64,000 bases of DNA from Roseateles saccharophilus (GTDB taxonomy: Bacteria; Pseudomonadota; Gammaproteobacteria; Burkholderiales; Burkholderiaceae_C). The stretch is from the NCBI RefSeq assembly GCF_004342485.1, contig NZ_SMBU01000002.1:248001-312000 (forward strand), given 5' to 3'. The position numbers and the translations under genes are program-made. Position 1 is the stretch's first letter. The number at the start of each line of letters is the position of its first letter. Positions 12,606 through 20,054 of this stretch are shown piece after piece. Below the pieces are notes generated by a model. It was not told where the DNA came from and searched no databases. It worked only from the letters and a program-made list of their open reading frames with translations.

Positions 12606-12639
12606 AAGCCCGTTTTCCTCAGTGGAGACGGGCTTTTTT
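12606..12639 (+). terminator. Rho-independent terminator behind tRNA-Ser
   Basis: AAGCCCGT/ACGGGCTT stem followed by TTTTTT. A second hairpin, CGGGAC/GTCCCG (12571-12592), lies between it and the tRNA. Confidence 0.8.
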
Positions 12640-12683
12640 GTTTCCGGACGTCCGTTGGCGTTCGTTGACAGCCTGCGATTCGC

Positions 12684-12725
12684 GGGGGTACGGTTGGGGG
12701 TACGTTGAAGACGGGCTGGGGGTAC
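12684..12725 (+). repeat. Three direct GGGGGTAC repeats, candidate integrase arm sites
   Basis: Exact GGGGGTAC copies start at 12684, 12696 and 12718, i.e. spacings of 12 and 22 bp, just before the integrase gene. Short direct repeats between attachment core and int are typical arm-type binding sites of P4-like integrases. Confidence 0.6.
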
Positions 12726-12756
12726 TTTCCTCCGGCAGCCTTTCGGAGGTGTCCTC

Positions 12757-13971
12757 ATGGCTCTGACCGATACCGCGATCAGGAAGCTCAGGCCCGCTGA
12801 CAAGCCGCTCAAGGTGAGCGACGAGCGAGGCCTGTACCTGCTGGTCAAGCCGCAGGGGGCGAAGCTCTGGCGATGGAAGTACCGCTTCCAGGGCAAGGAA
12901 AAGCTGATGGCCATCGGCGGCTATCCCGATGTCTCGCTTGCCCAGGCCCGTGAGAAGCGCGATGAGGGCCGCAAGCTGCTGGCCGCCGGCACTGATCCCA
13001 TGGACCAACGCCGCGAGGTGAAGGTCGCGCAGCGCATCGGCCTGGAAGACTCGTTTGAGGCCGTGGCTCGCAAATGGTGGGAGAGCTGGAAGATGGCTCG
13101 TTCAAGCCGCCACGCCGAGTATGTGCAGCGGCGGCTGGAAAGCGACGTGTTCCCCATCATCGGCCATCGCCCCATCGCTGAACTCGGGGCGGCCGAGTTG
13201 GTCGCGATGATGAAGCGCATCGAAGCGCGCGGCGCGCTGGACATCGCGAAGCGCTCCATGCAAACCTGTGGCCAGGTCTTCCGCTACGCCATCGCGCACG
13301 GGAAGGCCTCCCGCAATCCCGCCACCGACGTACGGCCGGGCGACGTCCTGCCCGCGCGCAAGAAGCAGAACTACGCCCGGGTCGACGCCAAAGAGCTGCC
13401 GGACCTGCTGCGCAAGATCGAGGTCTACCAGGGCGCATCCATCACGCGCATCGCCATGAAGCTGATGGCCATGACCTTCGTGCGCACCAGCGAGCTGATC
13501 GGCGCGAGGTGGGCGGAGTTCGACCTGGACGCAGGGCGTTGGGATATCCCGGCCGAGCGCATGAAGATGAAGACGCCGCACATCGTCCCGCTGTCTACCC
13601 AGGCCGTGACGCTGCTGCGGGCGCTGCACACCAGCACCGGCCGCAAGGCGATGCTGTTCCCAGGCGAGCGGGACCCGAAGAAACCCATGTCCAACAACAC
13701 CATCCTCAAGGCCTTGGAGCGCATGGGCTACAAGGGCCGGATGACGGGGCACGGTTTTCGGGGCATTGCCTCCACGCTGTTGCACGAGCAGGGGTTTGAC
13801 CACTCTCACATCGAGCTGCAGCTGGCTCACCAAGAGCGTGATGCCGTCTCGGCCAGCTACAACCATGCGCTGTACCTCACGCAGCGGGCCAGGATGATGC
13901 AGGCGTGGAGCGACTACCTTGACGCCAGCATTGCCGGCAACGTGGTACCTCTACGCAAGCTCACCGCTTGA
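12757..13971 (+). CDS. Tyrosine-type site-specific integrase, P4 family
   Basis: 404 residues. N-terminal arm-binding domain (DUF4102 type, about 1-90) opens MALTDTAIRKLRPADKPLKV and contains GLYLLVKPQGAKLWRWKYRF; a core-binding domain follows (about 100-190). In the catalytic domain I see Arg in FVRTSELIGARW (~242), HGFRG (~332), LAHQER and the nucleophile Tyr in ASYNHALY (~367), so the R-H-R-H-Y set looks intact. A strong GGAGG sits 7 nt before the ATG. It is placed 198 bp after the tRNA-Ser 3' end in the orientation usual for elements integrated in tRNA genes. Members of this family catalyse integration and excision of genomic islands. Confidence 0.95.
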   Translation: MALTDTAIRKLRPADKPLKVSDERGLYLLVKPQGAKLWRWKYRFQGKEKLMAIGGYPDVSLAQAREKRDEGRKLLAAGTDPMDQRREVKVAQRIGLEDSFEAVARKWWESWKMARSSRHAEYVQRRLESDVFPIIGHRPIAELGAAELVAMMKRIEARGALDIAKRSMQTCGQVFRYAIAHGKASRNPATDVRPGDVLPARKKQNYARVDAKELPDLLRKIEVYQGASITRIAMKLMAMTFVRTSELIGARWAEFDLDAGRWDIPAERMKMKTPHIVPLSTQAVTLLRALHTSTGRKAMLFPGERDPKKPMSNNTILKALERMGYKGRMTGHGFRGIASTLLHEQGFDHSHIELQLAHQERDAVSASYNHALYLTQRARMMQAWSDYLDASIAGNVVPLRKLTA

Positions 13972-14141
13972 TGGTCAGGCGTGGGGGCGTGTTTGCGCAC
14001 TAAGCGGCAAGCCCAACGCCGTCGGGTCAAACGGGATCCATGGCAACTGGGGGACGCATGAACGCCAGGTCAGATGTTCGTTGTCAGCTCTGGGTGCTGG
14101 GCGTCAATGTCGCTCAGGATGCCGACTAGGGGCGGCCCGGC

Positions 14142-14420
14142 TCAGTGCGTACGGGCACGAGCGGCCTCTCGCTGAACCGTGCTCCAGCTGGCGACGACAC
14201 CGGCTTCGGCGAGGGCCTCGCGGATCAGCTCTATCGAGTACCCCCCGGCGTGAAGCTGGCGAATCTGGTCGGCATAGGCCCTTACCTTGCGGGAGCGTCG
14301 CCCAGGCGGCTGCCTGGGGCGCGCATCAGGCGGCGTCGGCGCAGGCGTGGCGATCGACGACGGCTCGTCGTTGTCGTTGTCCAGTCCACGAAGGGTTGAC
14401 GCTGATGAAACTTGGTTCAC
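14142..14420 (-). CDS. Small putative DNA-binding protein of the mobilization remnant
   Basis: About 92 residues if the GTG at 14420 is used; the frame is open further upstream but runs antisense to the MobC-like gene. The N-terminal half is low-complexity, rich in Pro/Ala/Asp. The C-terminal half, RKVRAYADQIRQLHAGGYSI followed by ELIREALAEAGVVASWSTV, resembles a resolvase-like helix-turn-helix. It is divergent from the MobC-like gene, with the 11-bp repeat array directly upstream of its start, so it or MobC could bind that array. No family recognised with certainty; it may be decayed. Confidence 0.45.
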   Translation of the reverse strand: MNQVSSASTLRGLDNDNDEPSSIATPAPTPPDARPRQPPGRRSRKVRAYADQIRQLHAGGYSIELIREALAEAGVVASWSTVQREAARARTH

Positions 14421-14424
14421 TTCT

Positions 14425-14533
14425 GATCCGCTTTCGACCCACTTTGGACCCGGTTCCCATTCGGTTTCGACCCGGTATGGACCCGCGAGGACCCACTTGC
14501 GACCCGCTTGCCATTCGTTTTCGACCCGCTTGC
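14425..14533 (+). repeat. Array of GACCC repeats with 11-bp period
   Basis: GACCC (first copy GATCC) starts at 14425, 14436, 14447, 14469, 14480, 14490, 14501 and 14523. Spacings are 11, 11, 22, 11, 10, 11 and 22 bp. The two gaps of 22 are filled by variant units beginning CATTCG at 14458 and 14512, 54 bp apart, giving a five-unit superperiod. Unit consensus is about GACCCGCTTTC. Eleven is not a multiple of three, so the periodicity is not coding; it fits protein binding on one helix face. Confidence 0.75.
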
Positions 14534-14699
14534 TTTGATGTTGGTTCAGCCCCGAGCACTTGGTCGGGTGGCATTTGCCCTCGAATCCCCCGGCCTGAAG
14601 GCGTGGGATCGGGCCAATACTGGGTCTATAGGTGAGTGCAGAGATAGGCGGACTGCCGCCGATTTCACAAGCGCTCCGCGGCCTCCTTTCAGTCGCCTC

Positions 14700-15248
14700 A
14701 TGAACGTCTCTCCGCCAGACTTCGTCACCGTCGATATGCGCGGCCTGAAGGCCGCGCTGGTGGACTTTGCGAAGGCCAAGCGGACCTCCGTGTCCGTCGT
14801 CGTTCGCGATGCCGTCGCCCGCGAGCTTGGCGACGTCGCGGGCCATGCTGCCGGGCAACCGCACGCGCCCGGACCCGGACCGTGCTCGGATCGATGGGTG
14901 AAGCTCTCGATCCGCGTAACGCAGGCTGAGGCGGAGAGGATCGACGCCGGCGCGGGTGCGGCGCGCCTGTCCCGCGGTGCCTACTTGGTTGGTCTGGCCA
15001 ACGGCGTGCCGGTGCTGACGTCCGGCGGTAGTCGGGCCGAGATGATCATGTCGCTAGTCGCGTCCTGTGCCGAACTGTCTACGCTCAGCCGAAACGTTCA
15101 CCAGTTCATGGCGTTGCCGCAGGAGGGGAACGTGCAGCGTGCCCTGGAGTACCGCGGAACGCTGGATAGCTTGGCCGGCGATGTTCGCAAGCATCTGATG
15201 TTGTGCCCGTTGCCGGATGCCAGCCAAGGCTGCGTTGAACCGCCTTGA
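14700..15248 (+). CDS. MobC-like relaxosome accessory protein
   Basis: 182 residues. Residues ~70-120 show a ribbon-helix-helix pattern, WVKLSIRVTQAEAERIDAGA then LSRGAYLVGLANGVPV, followed by a helical tail with LSTLSRNVHQFMALPQEGNV. This layout is that of MobC/NikA-type proteins that bind near oriT and help the relaxase. Normally a relaxase gene follows at once; here the next gene is a GH27 glycosidase, so the module is truncated. The N-terminal ~65 residues contain a second short helix-rich segment. ATG at 14700 chosen as first plausible start after the repeat array. Function today is uncertain. Confidence 0.55.
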   Translation: MNVSPPDFVTVDMRGLKAALVDFAKAKRTSVSVVVRDAVARELGDVAGHAAGQPHAPGPGPCSDRWVKLSIRVTQAEAERIDAGAGAARLSRGAYLVGLANGVPVLTSGGSRAEMIMSLVASCAELSTLSRNVHQFMALPQEGNVQRALEYRGTLDSLAGDVRKHLMLCPLPDASQGCVEPP

Positions 15249-15266
15249 CGCGCCGCCCTCGTCGAT

Positions 15267-15300
15267 ATGTCAAAACTGACATGGGTTGCGTTGAAAACGC
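15267..15300 (+). promoter_or_regulatory. Two palindromes upstream of the rightward GH27 gene
   Basis: ATGTCA-AAAC-TGACAT (15267-15282) and GCGTT-GAA-AACGC (15288-15300) lie back to back, 68 bp before the GH27 start. Both look like dimeric repressor operators. Neither resembles the TGGTC palindromes at the other end of the locus, so a different regulator may act here. Confidence 0.4.
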
Positions 15301-15367
15301 CATTGGATGGTTTGGGCGGAAAGTCGTACACCGCTGGCCTGCCCCCATCGAGACACGACAACCTCCC

Positions 15368-16717
15368 ATGCCCTTGAATCGCAGGAACCTGATTGGCTCC
15401 GGTCTAGTCAGTATCGCGGCGTCGACTCTGCCCGCCCAAGCCGCCTCCACCGCATCGGCGCCCGCCAAGGGCCTGCTGGCGTCCACCCCGCCGATGGGCT
15501 GGAACAGCTGGAACAGCTTCGCCACCACCATCAACGAGGCCCAGGCCCGCGAGACCGCCCGCGTCATGGCGGACAAGCTGCTGCCGTCCGGCTACAACGT
15601 CTTCACCATCGACATCCAGTGGTACGAGCCCGGCGCGTCGAGCTACGCCTACAGCGCCAACCCTGAGCCGGCCATGGACGGTCACGGCCGGCTGGTTCCT
15701 GCAGTGAACCGCTTCCCGTCCGCTGCCGATGGCTGCGGCTTCGCCCCGCTGGCGGCCGACGTGCATGCCATGGGCCTGAAGTTCGGCATCCACCTGATGC
15801 GCGGCATCCCGCGTCTGGCCGTCCAGCGCAACCTGCCCATCCTGGGCACGCCCCATCGCGCCGCCGACATCGCCGACACCACCAGCGTCTGCACCTGGAA
15901 CCCCGACATGTACGGCGTGGACATGCGCAAGCCCGGCGCGCAGGCCTACTACGACAGCGTCTTCGCGCTCTACGCCTCGTGGGGCGTGGATTTCATCAAG
16001 ATGGACGACATGAGCCGCCCCTACGACGCCCATGCGTCGGAGATCGAGGCCGCCCACCGCGCCATCGCCCGCACCGGGCGTCCAATGGTCCTCAGCCTGT
16101 CGCCCGGCGAGACGCCGGTGAGCCGTGCCGAGCATGTGCGCCGGTATGCGCAGATGTGGCGCATCTCCGACGACTTCTGGGACGAGTGGCCCATGCTGGA
16201 GGCGCAATTCACCCGCCTGGAGAACTGGAACCCCTGGCGCCAGCCGGGCGCCTGGCCCGACCCCGACATGCTGCCGCTGGGCCGCCTGGCCCTTGGCGAG
16301 CGCGACACCCGCTTCACGCCCGACGAGCAGCGCACGCTGATGACGCTGTGGGCCATCACTCGCGCGCCGCTGATCATGGGTGGTGACCTGCGCCATCTGG
16401 ACGACGCGACGCTGGCGCTGCTGACCAACCCCGAGATGCTGGCCGTCGACCAGGCGAGCACCGACAACCGGCCGCATTTTGTCGAGGACTTCGTGCGCAT
16501 CTGGTCGGCACGCCCTGCCGACGGCAAGGGTCGCTACCTCGCGCTGTTCAACCCGTCGGACAAGCCGCGCGAGGTCGGCATCGCGCTGCGGGACCTGGGG
16601 CTGGACGGCACGTTGCCGGTGCGCGACCTGTGGGCCCGACGGCCCCTGGCCGCGGTGGCCGGGCGTTTCGTCCAGCAACTGCCGCCGCATGGCGCCGGCC
16701 TCTACCGGCTCGGCTGA
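15368..16717 (+). CDS. GH27-family glycosidase (alpha-galactosidase-like), divergent member
   Basis: 449 residues. The start MPLNRRNLIGSGLVSIAAST is a twin-Arg-like signal peptide. The mature protein opens STPPMGWNSWNSF, the GH27 hallmark. The nucleophile Asp is expected in FIKMDDMSRPY and the acid/base Asp in RISDDFWDEW; the usual KYDWC-type motif is therefore altered. GH27 enzymes release alpha-D-galactose or beta-L-arabinopyranose with retention. It differs clearly from the two close GH27 paralogues at 24280 and 27916 and is the only locus gene read rightward, facing the two-component genes tail to tail. Substrate cannot be fixed from sequence. Confidence 0.85.
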   Translation: MPLNRRNLIGSGLVSIAASTLPAQAASTASAPAKGLLASTPPMGWNSWNSFATTINEAQARETARVMADKLLPSGYNVFTIDIQWYEPGASSYAYSANPEPAMDGHGRLVPAVNRFPSAADGCGFAPLAADVHAMGLKFGIHLMRGIPRLAVQRNLPILGTPHRAADIADTTSVCTWNPDMYGVDMRKPGAQAYYDSVFALYASWGVDFIKMDDMSRPYDAHASEIEAAHRAIARTGRPMVLSLSPGETPVSRAEHVRRYAQMWRISDDFWDEWPMLEAQFTRLENWNPWRQPGAWPDPDMLPLGRLALGERDTRFTPDEQRTLMTLWAITRAPLIMGGDLRHLDDATLALLTNPEMLAVDQASTDNRPHFVEDFVRIWSARPADGKGRYLALFNPSDKPREVGIALRDLGLDGTLPVRDLWARRPLAAVAGRFVQQLPPHGAGLYRLG

Positions 16718-16728
16718 CGGGTCAGCCG
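16711..16728. terminator. Hairpin at the convergent end of GH27 and the response regulator
   Basis: CGGCTGAC-GG-GTCAGCCG is a perfect 8-bp inverted repeat spanning the GH27 stop codon, followed rightward by a pyrimidine-rich stretch without a clean T-run. Weak bidirectional terminator at best. Confidence 0.35.
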
Positions 16729-16764
16729 CCTTCTCGCTTCGCCGCCGCGGCCGGAGCCGGCACG

Positions 16765-17523
16765 CTACATCGGCTTGAAGCGCGGCTGGAAGCTCTGGCT
16801 GACCTGCAGCCGGGTCCGGCCGTCCTTCAGCAGCACGTCCATGCCGCCAAGGTGGCGCTCGACGCGTGCCACCTGTGCGAGGTTGACGACGACGGCGCGG
16901 TGGATCTGCCAGAACTGACCGGGGTCGATCTGGGCCAGCAGCTCGCGCAGGGACAGGCGCAGCAGGAACTCGCCGTCGGCCGTGATCGCACAGGTGTATT
17001 TGTTGTCGCTGCGGAAATGGCTCACGTCGGCCACCATCACCAGGTGCAGCCGGTCGGCCTGCGAGGCCTGCAGCCAGCGCAGCGGCGCGGCCGGCGCGGC
17101 CGCAGGCAGTGCGGGCGGGGCCCATTGCTGCAGCCAGCGCGCCAGCTCCGCCGGGGGCAGCAGCAGCCGCTGCTGCAGGCGCACCAGCGTCTCCCGCAGC
17201 CTCTCGGTGGACAAGGGCTTGAGCAGATAGTCCACCGCGCCCTGGTCGAAGGCGGCCAGGGCGTGCGCGTCGTAGGCGGTGACGAAGACGACGTGGCACA
17301 GGCCCTTGATGTGCCGCGCCAGCTGCAGGCCGTCCAGCCCCGGCAGACGGATGTCGACGAAGACGATGTCGGGCCGCAGCTCCAGCACCAGGGCCAGGCC
17401 GCGCTCGCCGTCCTCGGCCTCGGCCAGCAGCTGCGGCTCAGGCCAGAGCTCGGCCAGGCCCTCGCGCAGGCGCTGGCGGGGCAGGGCCTCGTCCTCGATC
17501 AGCAGGGCGGTGGGATTCTTCAT
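16765..17523 (-). CDS. LytTR-family response regulator
   Basis: 252 residues. Receiver domain (about 1-120) with acidic IEDE near the start, phospho-acceptor Asp57 in FVDIRLPG, conserved Thr in VTAYD and Lys in LLKPL. LytTR DNA-binding domain (about 150-250) with HFRSDNKYTCAITADGEFLL and FWQIHRAVVVNLAQVARVE. Such regulators bind direct-repeat operators and control few, often adjacent, genes. ATG at 17523 overlaps the kinase stop (ATGA), so the pair is one translational unit, placed at the distal end of the long glycosidase array. Confidence 0.93.
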   Translation of the reverse strand: MKNPTALLIEDEALPRQRLREGLAELWPEPQLLAEAEDGERGLALVLELRPDIVFVDIRLPGLDGLQLARHIKGLCHVVFVTAYDAHALAAFDQGAVDYLLKPLSTERLRETLVRLQQRLLLPPAELARWLQQWAPPALPAAAPAAPLRWLQASQADRLHLVMVADVSHFRSDNKYTCAITADGEFLLRLSLRELLAQIDPGQFWQIHRAVVVNLAQVARVERHLGGMDVLLKDGRTRLQVSQSFQPRFKPM

Positions 17524-18500
17524 GAGGGGGCGGGCAGTTCGATGCGGGCGCTGACGCCGCCTTCGTCGCGCTGCTGCAGGATCAGGCGGGCTTCTCCGGC
17601 GTAGAGGCTGGCCAGGCGGTCGCGCACATTGGCCAGACCCACGCCCTGGCCCGCGGTGGCACTGCCGGGCTGCAGGCCCGCGCCGCTGTCGCGGACCTCC
17701 AGCACCAGCCGCCCGGCCTCGCGGAGCGCCTGCACGTCGATGCACCCGCCCCGCGGCAGGGGCTCGATGCCGTGGCGCACGGCGTTCTCCACCAGGGTCA
17801 GCAGCATCATGGGCGGCACGGCGTCGGCCTCGCAGCCGGGCTGCGCCTGAACGTGCACCTGCAGGCGGGCACCCAGGCGCGTGCCCATCACCGTCAGATA
17901 GGCGCGCGCCAGGGCCAGCTCACGCTCGACAGTGGACAGCGGCTCGCGCATGGAGGGCAAAGCCAGACGCAGATAGTCGTGCAGCTCGCCGAGAAATCGC
18001 TCGGCCGTGGCCGGCTGGCTGCGGATGAGCTGCTGCAGGCTGGCCAGCGCGTTGAACAGGAAATGCGGCTCGACCTGGGCCTGCAGGGCCTTCAGCTCGG
18101 ACACGCTGACCTGGCGCGACAGCTCGGCCATGGCCGCCGCCTGCTCGGCCTGGGCCAGGCGCAGGGCCACGGCCTGCTCCTCGCGCCAGCGCCACCAGCG
18201 CAGCGGCAGGTGCATCAGCAGCGCGAAGGCAAAGGCCGGCAGCGCGGCGCGCAGCGTATCGAACAGGCTGGGGATCGGTGGAGGCCAGAGCGCCACCCCC
18301 AGCCATGCGCCGCCGGCCGCCGCCAGCAGTACGCCCAACGGCCACCATCGCCAGGGCAGCACCAGCCAGGCGGCGCTGTAGGCCAGCCACAGCTGGGCAG
18401 CGACCGTCGGCCAGCGCGCGTTCGGCCATTGCCAGCGCAGCAGCGCCCAGGCCGCCCAGAACAGCAGGGCGGGCGGCAGAGCCTTGCGCAGTGCGAGCAT
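17520..18500 (-). CDS. Sensor histidine kinase, LytS/YpdA type (His_kinase PF06580-like)
   Basis: 326 residues. About four transmembrane helices occupy residues 1-105, with no periplasmic domain of note. A coiled linker leads to the phospho-acceptor motif QVEPHFLFNALASLQ, with His near residue 146. The ATP-binding domain shows MMLLTLVENAVRHGIEP (N box) and DSGAGL plus GQGVGLANVRDRL (G boxes). Partner of the LytTR regulator that overlaps it. Lies only 6 bp behind the secreted-protein gene at 18507, so it is probably co-transcribed with the carbohydrate genes. The lack of an extracellular domain suggests sensing inside the membrane or through a partner. Confidence 0.93.
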   Translation of the reverse strand: MLALRKALPPALLFWAAWALLRWQWPNARWPTVAAQLWLAYSAAWLVLPWRWWPLGVLLAAAGGAWLGVALWPPPIPSLFDTLRAALPAFAFALLMHLPLRWWRWREEQAVALRLAQAEQAAAMAELSRQVSVSELKALQAQVEPHFLFNALASLQQLIRSQPATAERFLGELHDYLRLALPSMREPLSTVERELALARAYLTVMGTRLGARLQVHVQAQPGCEADAVPPMMLLTLVENAVRHGIEPLPRGGCIDVQALREAGRLVLEVRDSGAGLQPGSATAGQGVGLANVRDRLASLYAGEARLILQQRDEGGVSARIELPAPS

Positions 18501-18506
18501 GGCAGC

Positions 18507-19184
18507 TCAGTCCAGCGCGGGGTTCTGCAGCGGCGCGGGCGGGTACCTGCGCGACTGGGCGTTGGTCCAGGCCAGCGTGCGGCGGATCTCCGGCAGGTCG
18601 ATGCCGAGGCGCGTCGTGGTCGGTGCCACCTCGGGGCCGACGATCTCGAAGTGCAGGTCGCGCGCCCAGACCTGGCCTTCGCCGGTCAGGGCCAGTCCGA
18701 AGTCGATGCGCGGCGTGTCGGCCGGCACGTCCAGCACGACGCTGACCTCATGCCAGCCGCCGTCGGCCGGCACGGCCGTGCCCGGCGGCACCTGCTTTTC
18801 CGCGCCGGGCCGGGCGCCCATGAGGCCGGCCAGTTGGCCCGGGTCGCCCTCACCGAGAAAGAGGCCTGCCCAGCCACGCAGCGACTCGGCCTTCAGCTGG
18901 CCGCTGAAGCACACGCGCTTGCCGCCGTAGCCGGTGACCGATTGCTCGGCCACGCCGAAGCTCATCGGGCTCATGGGGACGGTCGTTCCGACGGAATGGA
19001 CCGTCAGGCTGGGCGTGCCGCCGGCCTCGCTGGCGGGGTCGATGCCGATCTCGTAGCCGCCCACAGGGCTCGAGGCGGGCGGCGACGAGAAGACGAACCA
19101 GCCCGCGGGTACGCGAAGGCCGGCGGCGCTGACGCTGAGCACCACGGCGGCCAGCGGGGCGATCAGGAGGATGCGGTAGTTCAT
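18507..19184 (-). CDS. Secreted jelly-roll-like protein of unknown function, copy 1
   Basis: 225 residues with a Sec signal peptide (MNYRILLIAPLAAVVLSVSA). The body is all-beta and contains YEIGIDPASEAGG, GYGGKRVCFSGQLKAESLRG, WHEVSVVLDVPADTPRIDFG and GQVWARDLHFEIVG. I recall this pattern from a widespread uncharacterised domain also found as an accessory part of some bacterial transcription regulators, where GKRVRFSAWVR and GWAGLWMRVDG-like segments recur. That fold would be compatible with carbohydrate binding. Paralogous to the next gene at 19222, 37 bp away, and 6 bp before the histidine kinase. Could be a periplasmic sugar sensor or binding protein; no catalytic motif seen. Confidence 0.75.
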   Translation of the reverse strand: MNYRILLIAPLAAVVLSVSAAGLRVPAGWFVFSSPPASSPVGGYEIGIDPASEAGGTPSLTVHSVGTTVPMSPMSFGVAEQSVTGYGGKRVCFSGQLKAESLRGWAGLFLGEGDPGQLAGLMGARPGAEKQVPPGTAVPADGGWHEVSVVLDVPADTPRIDFGLALTGEGQVWARDLHFEIVGPEVAPTTTRLGIDLPEIRRTLAWTNAQSRRYPPAPLQNPALD

Positions 19185-19221
19185 GTCGAATGTCCTTGGC
19201 GTGGGTGACGTGGTCGCGGGT

Positions 19222-19899
19222 TCATTGCAGCGACAGGTTCTGCGGCGGGCTTGGTGGCTGGTTGCGAAGCTGCTCGCGGAACTGTTTCTGAGCCGCCCCC
19301 AGCCACACCCTGAAGGCCGCGGCTGCTTCCACGCCGAAGCGCTGGGTCGTCAGCGGTACGTCCTCCCCAACGGTTTCGAGCTTCACGCCCCGGGCCCAGA
19401 CCTGGCCGCTGCCCACCAGGGCCAGCCCGACGCTGATCGCGCCACTGCCGTCGTCGGCCGGGATGTCGGCCACCACGCTCACGTCGCACCAGTCAGGGCA
19501 GCCGGCCGCGCCGAGCGGCGGCACCTCATCGAACTCTGGCGCCAGGTACGACAGAAAGAGCAGCTGGTAGCTCGAGGCGACCACGATGCCACCCCAGCCG
19601 TCCGCGGCGGCCGACTTCACCTGCGCGGAGAAGCGCACGCGCTTGCCGGCATAGCCGGGCACGAACTGGCTGATGCTGCCGGCCTCGTGCGCCGCGCGCT
19701 TGCCGATGGACCTGACGGTCAGTGCGCGCTGACCGCTGGTCTCGGTCTCGGGCGCGACGCCGGCCTCGTGCGTGGCGCCGCTGGGCCAGGCATAGCTGGC
19801 GCCGGCAATCCAATTGGAGGGCTGGCGCAGCTTGTCAGCGCCGCTGGCGCTGAGGGCCAGCGCTGCCAGCGGGATGGCGAGGAGGGAGCGGTAGTCCAT
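19222..19899 (-). CDS. Secreted jelly-roll-like protein of unknown function, copy 2
   Basis: 225 residues, exactly the length of its neighbour at 18507. Signal peptide MDYRSLLAIPLAALALSASG, then HEAGVAPETETSG, GYAGKRVRFSAQVKSAAADG, GWGGIVVASSYQLLF, DVSVVADIPADDGS and GQVWARGVKLETVGEDVPLT. The order of blocks is the same as in copy 1, but the middle loop differs most, as expected if ligand specificity diverged. The C-terminal ~30 residues form a charged helix ending PPSPPQNLSLQ; copy 1 ends similarly with PPAPLQNPALD. No enzyme motif. Located between the GH29 gene and copy 1. Confidence 0.75.
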   Translation of the reverse strand: MDYRSLLAIPLAALALSASGADKLRQPSNWIAGASYAWPSGATHEAGVAPETETSGQRALTVRSIGKRAAHEAGSISQFVPGYAGKRVRFSAQVKSAAADGWGGIVVASSYQLLFLSYLAPEFDEVPPLGAAGCPDWCDVSVVADIPADDGSGAISVGLALVGSGQVWARGVKLETVGEDVPLTTQRFGVEAAAAFRVWLGAAQKQFREQLRNQPPSPPQNLSLQ

Positions 19900-20054
19900 G
19901 GCTTCATACTTTCGGAGTGGGGATGGCCGGCAGTCTGGTGGCGATGGCCTTGCGCTGCCCTGGCGATGCGACCGGCCAGCCCGGCGGCGGACAAGCCAGG
20001 CCCTGTAGCGACGAAGGCCTCAGCCGGCGCGGCGGTCGTGTCGGGCTTGGCCGC

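Noticed and set aside
13995-14003. TTAGTGCGC on the reverse strand, resembling the R1162-type nick site core
   Set aside because: Only seven core bases fit and no adjacent inverted repeat is present, so an oriT cannot be claimed.
14580-14592. TCGAATCCC match to the tRNA-Ser T-loop as possible right attachment site
   Set aside because: About nine matching bases of a common T-loop sequence; flanks do not match the tRNA 3' end.
15404-17299. 631-codon leftward frame overlapping GH27 and the response regulator
   Set aside because: It is antisense to GH27 and out of frame with the response regulator; neither half shows a domain.
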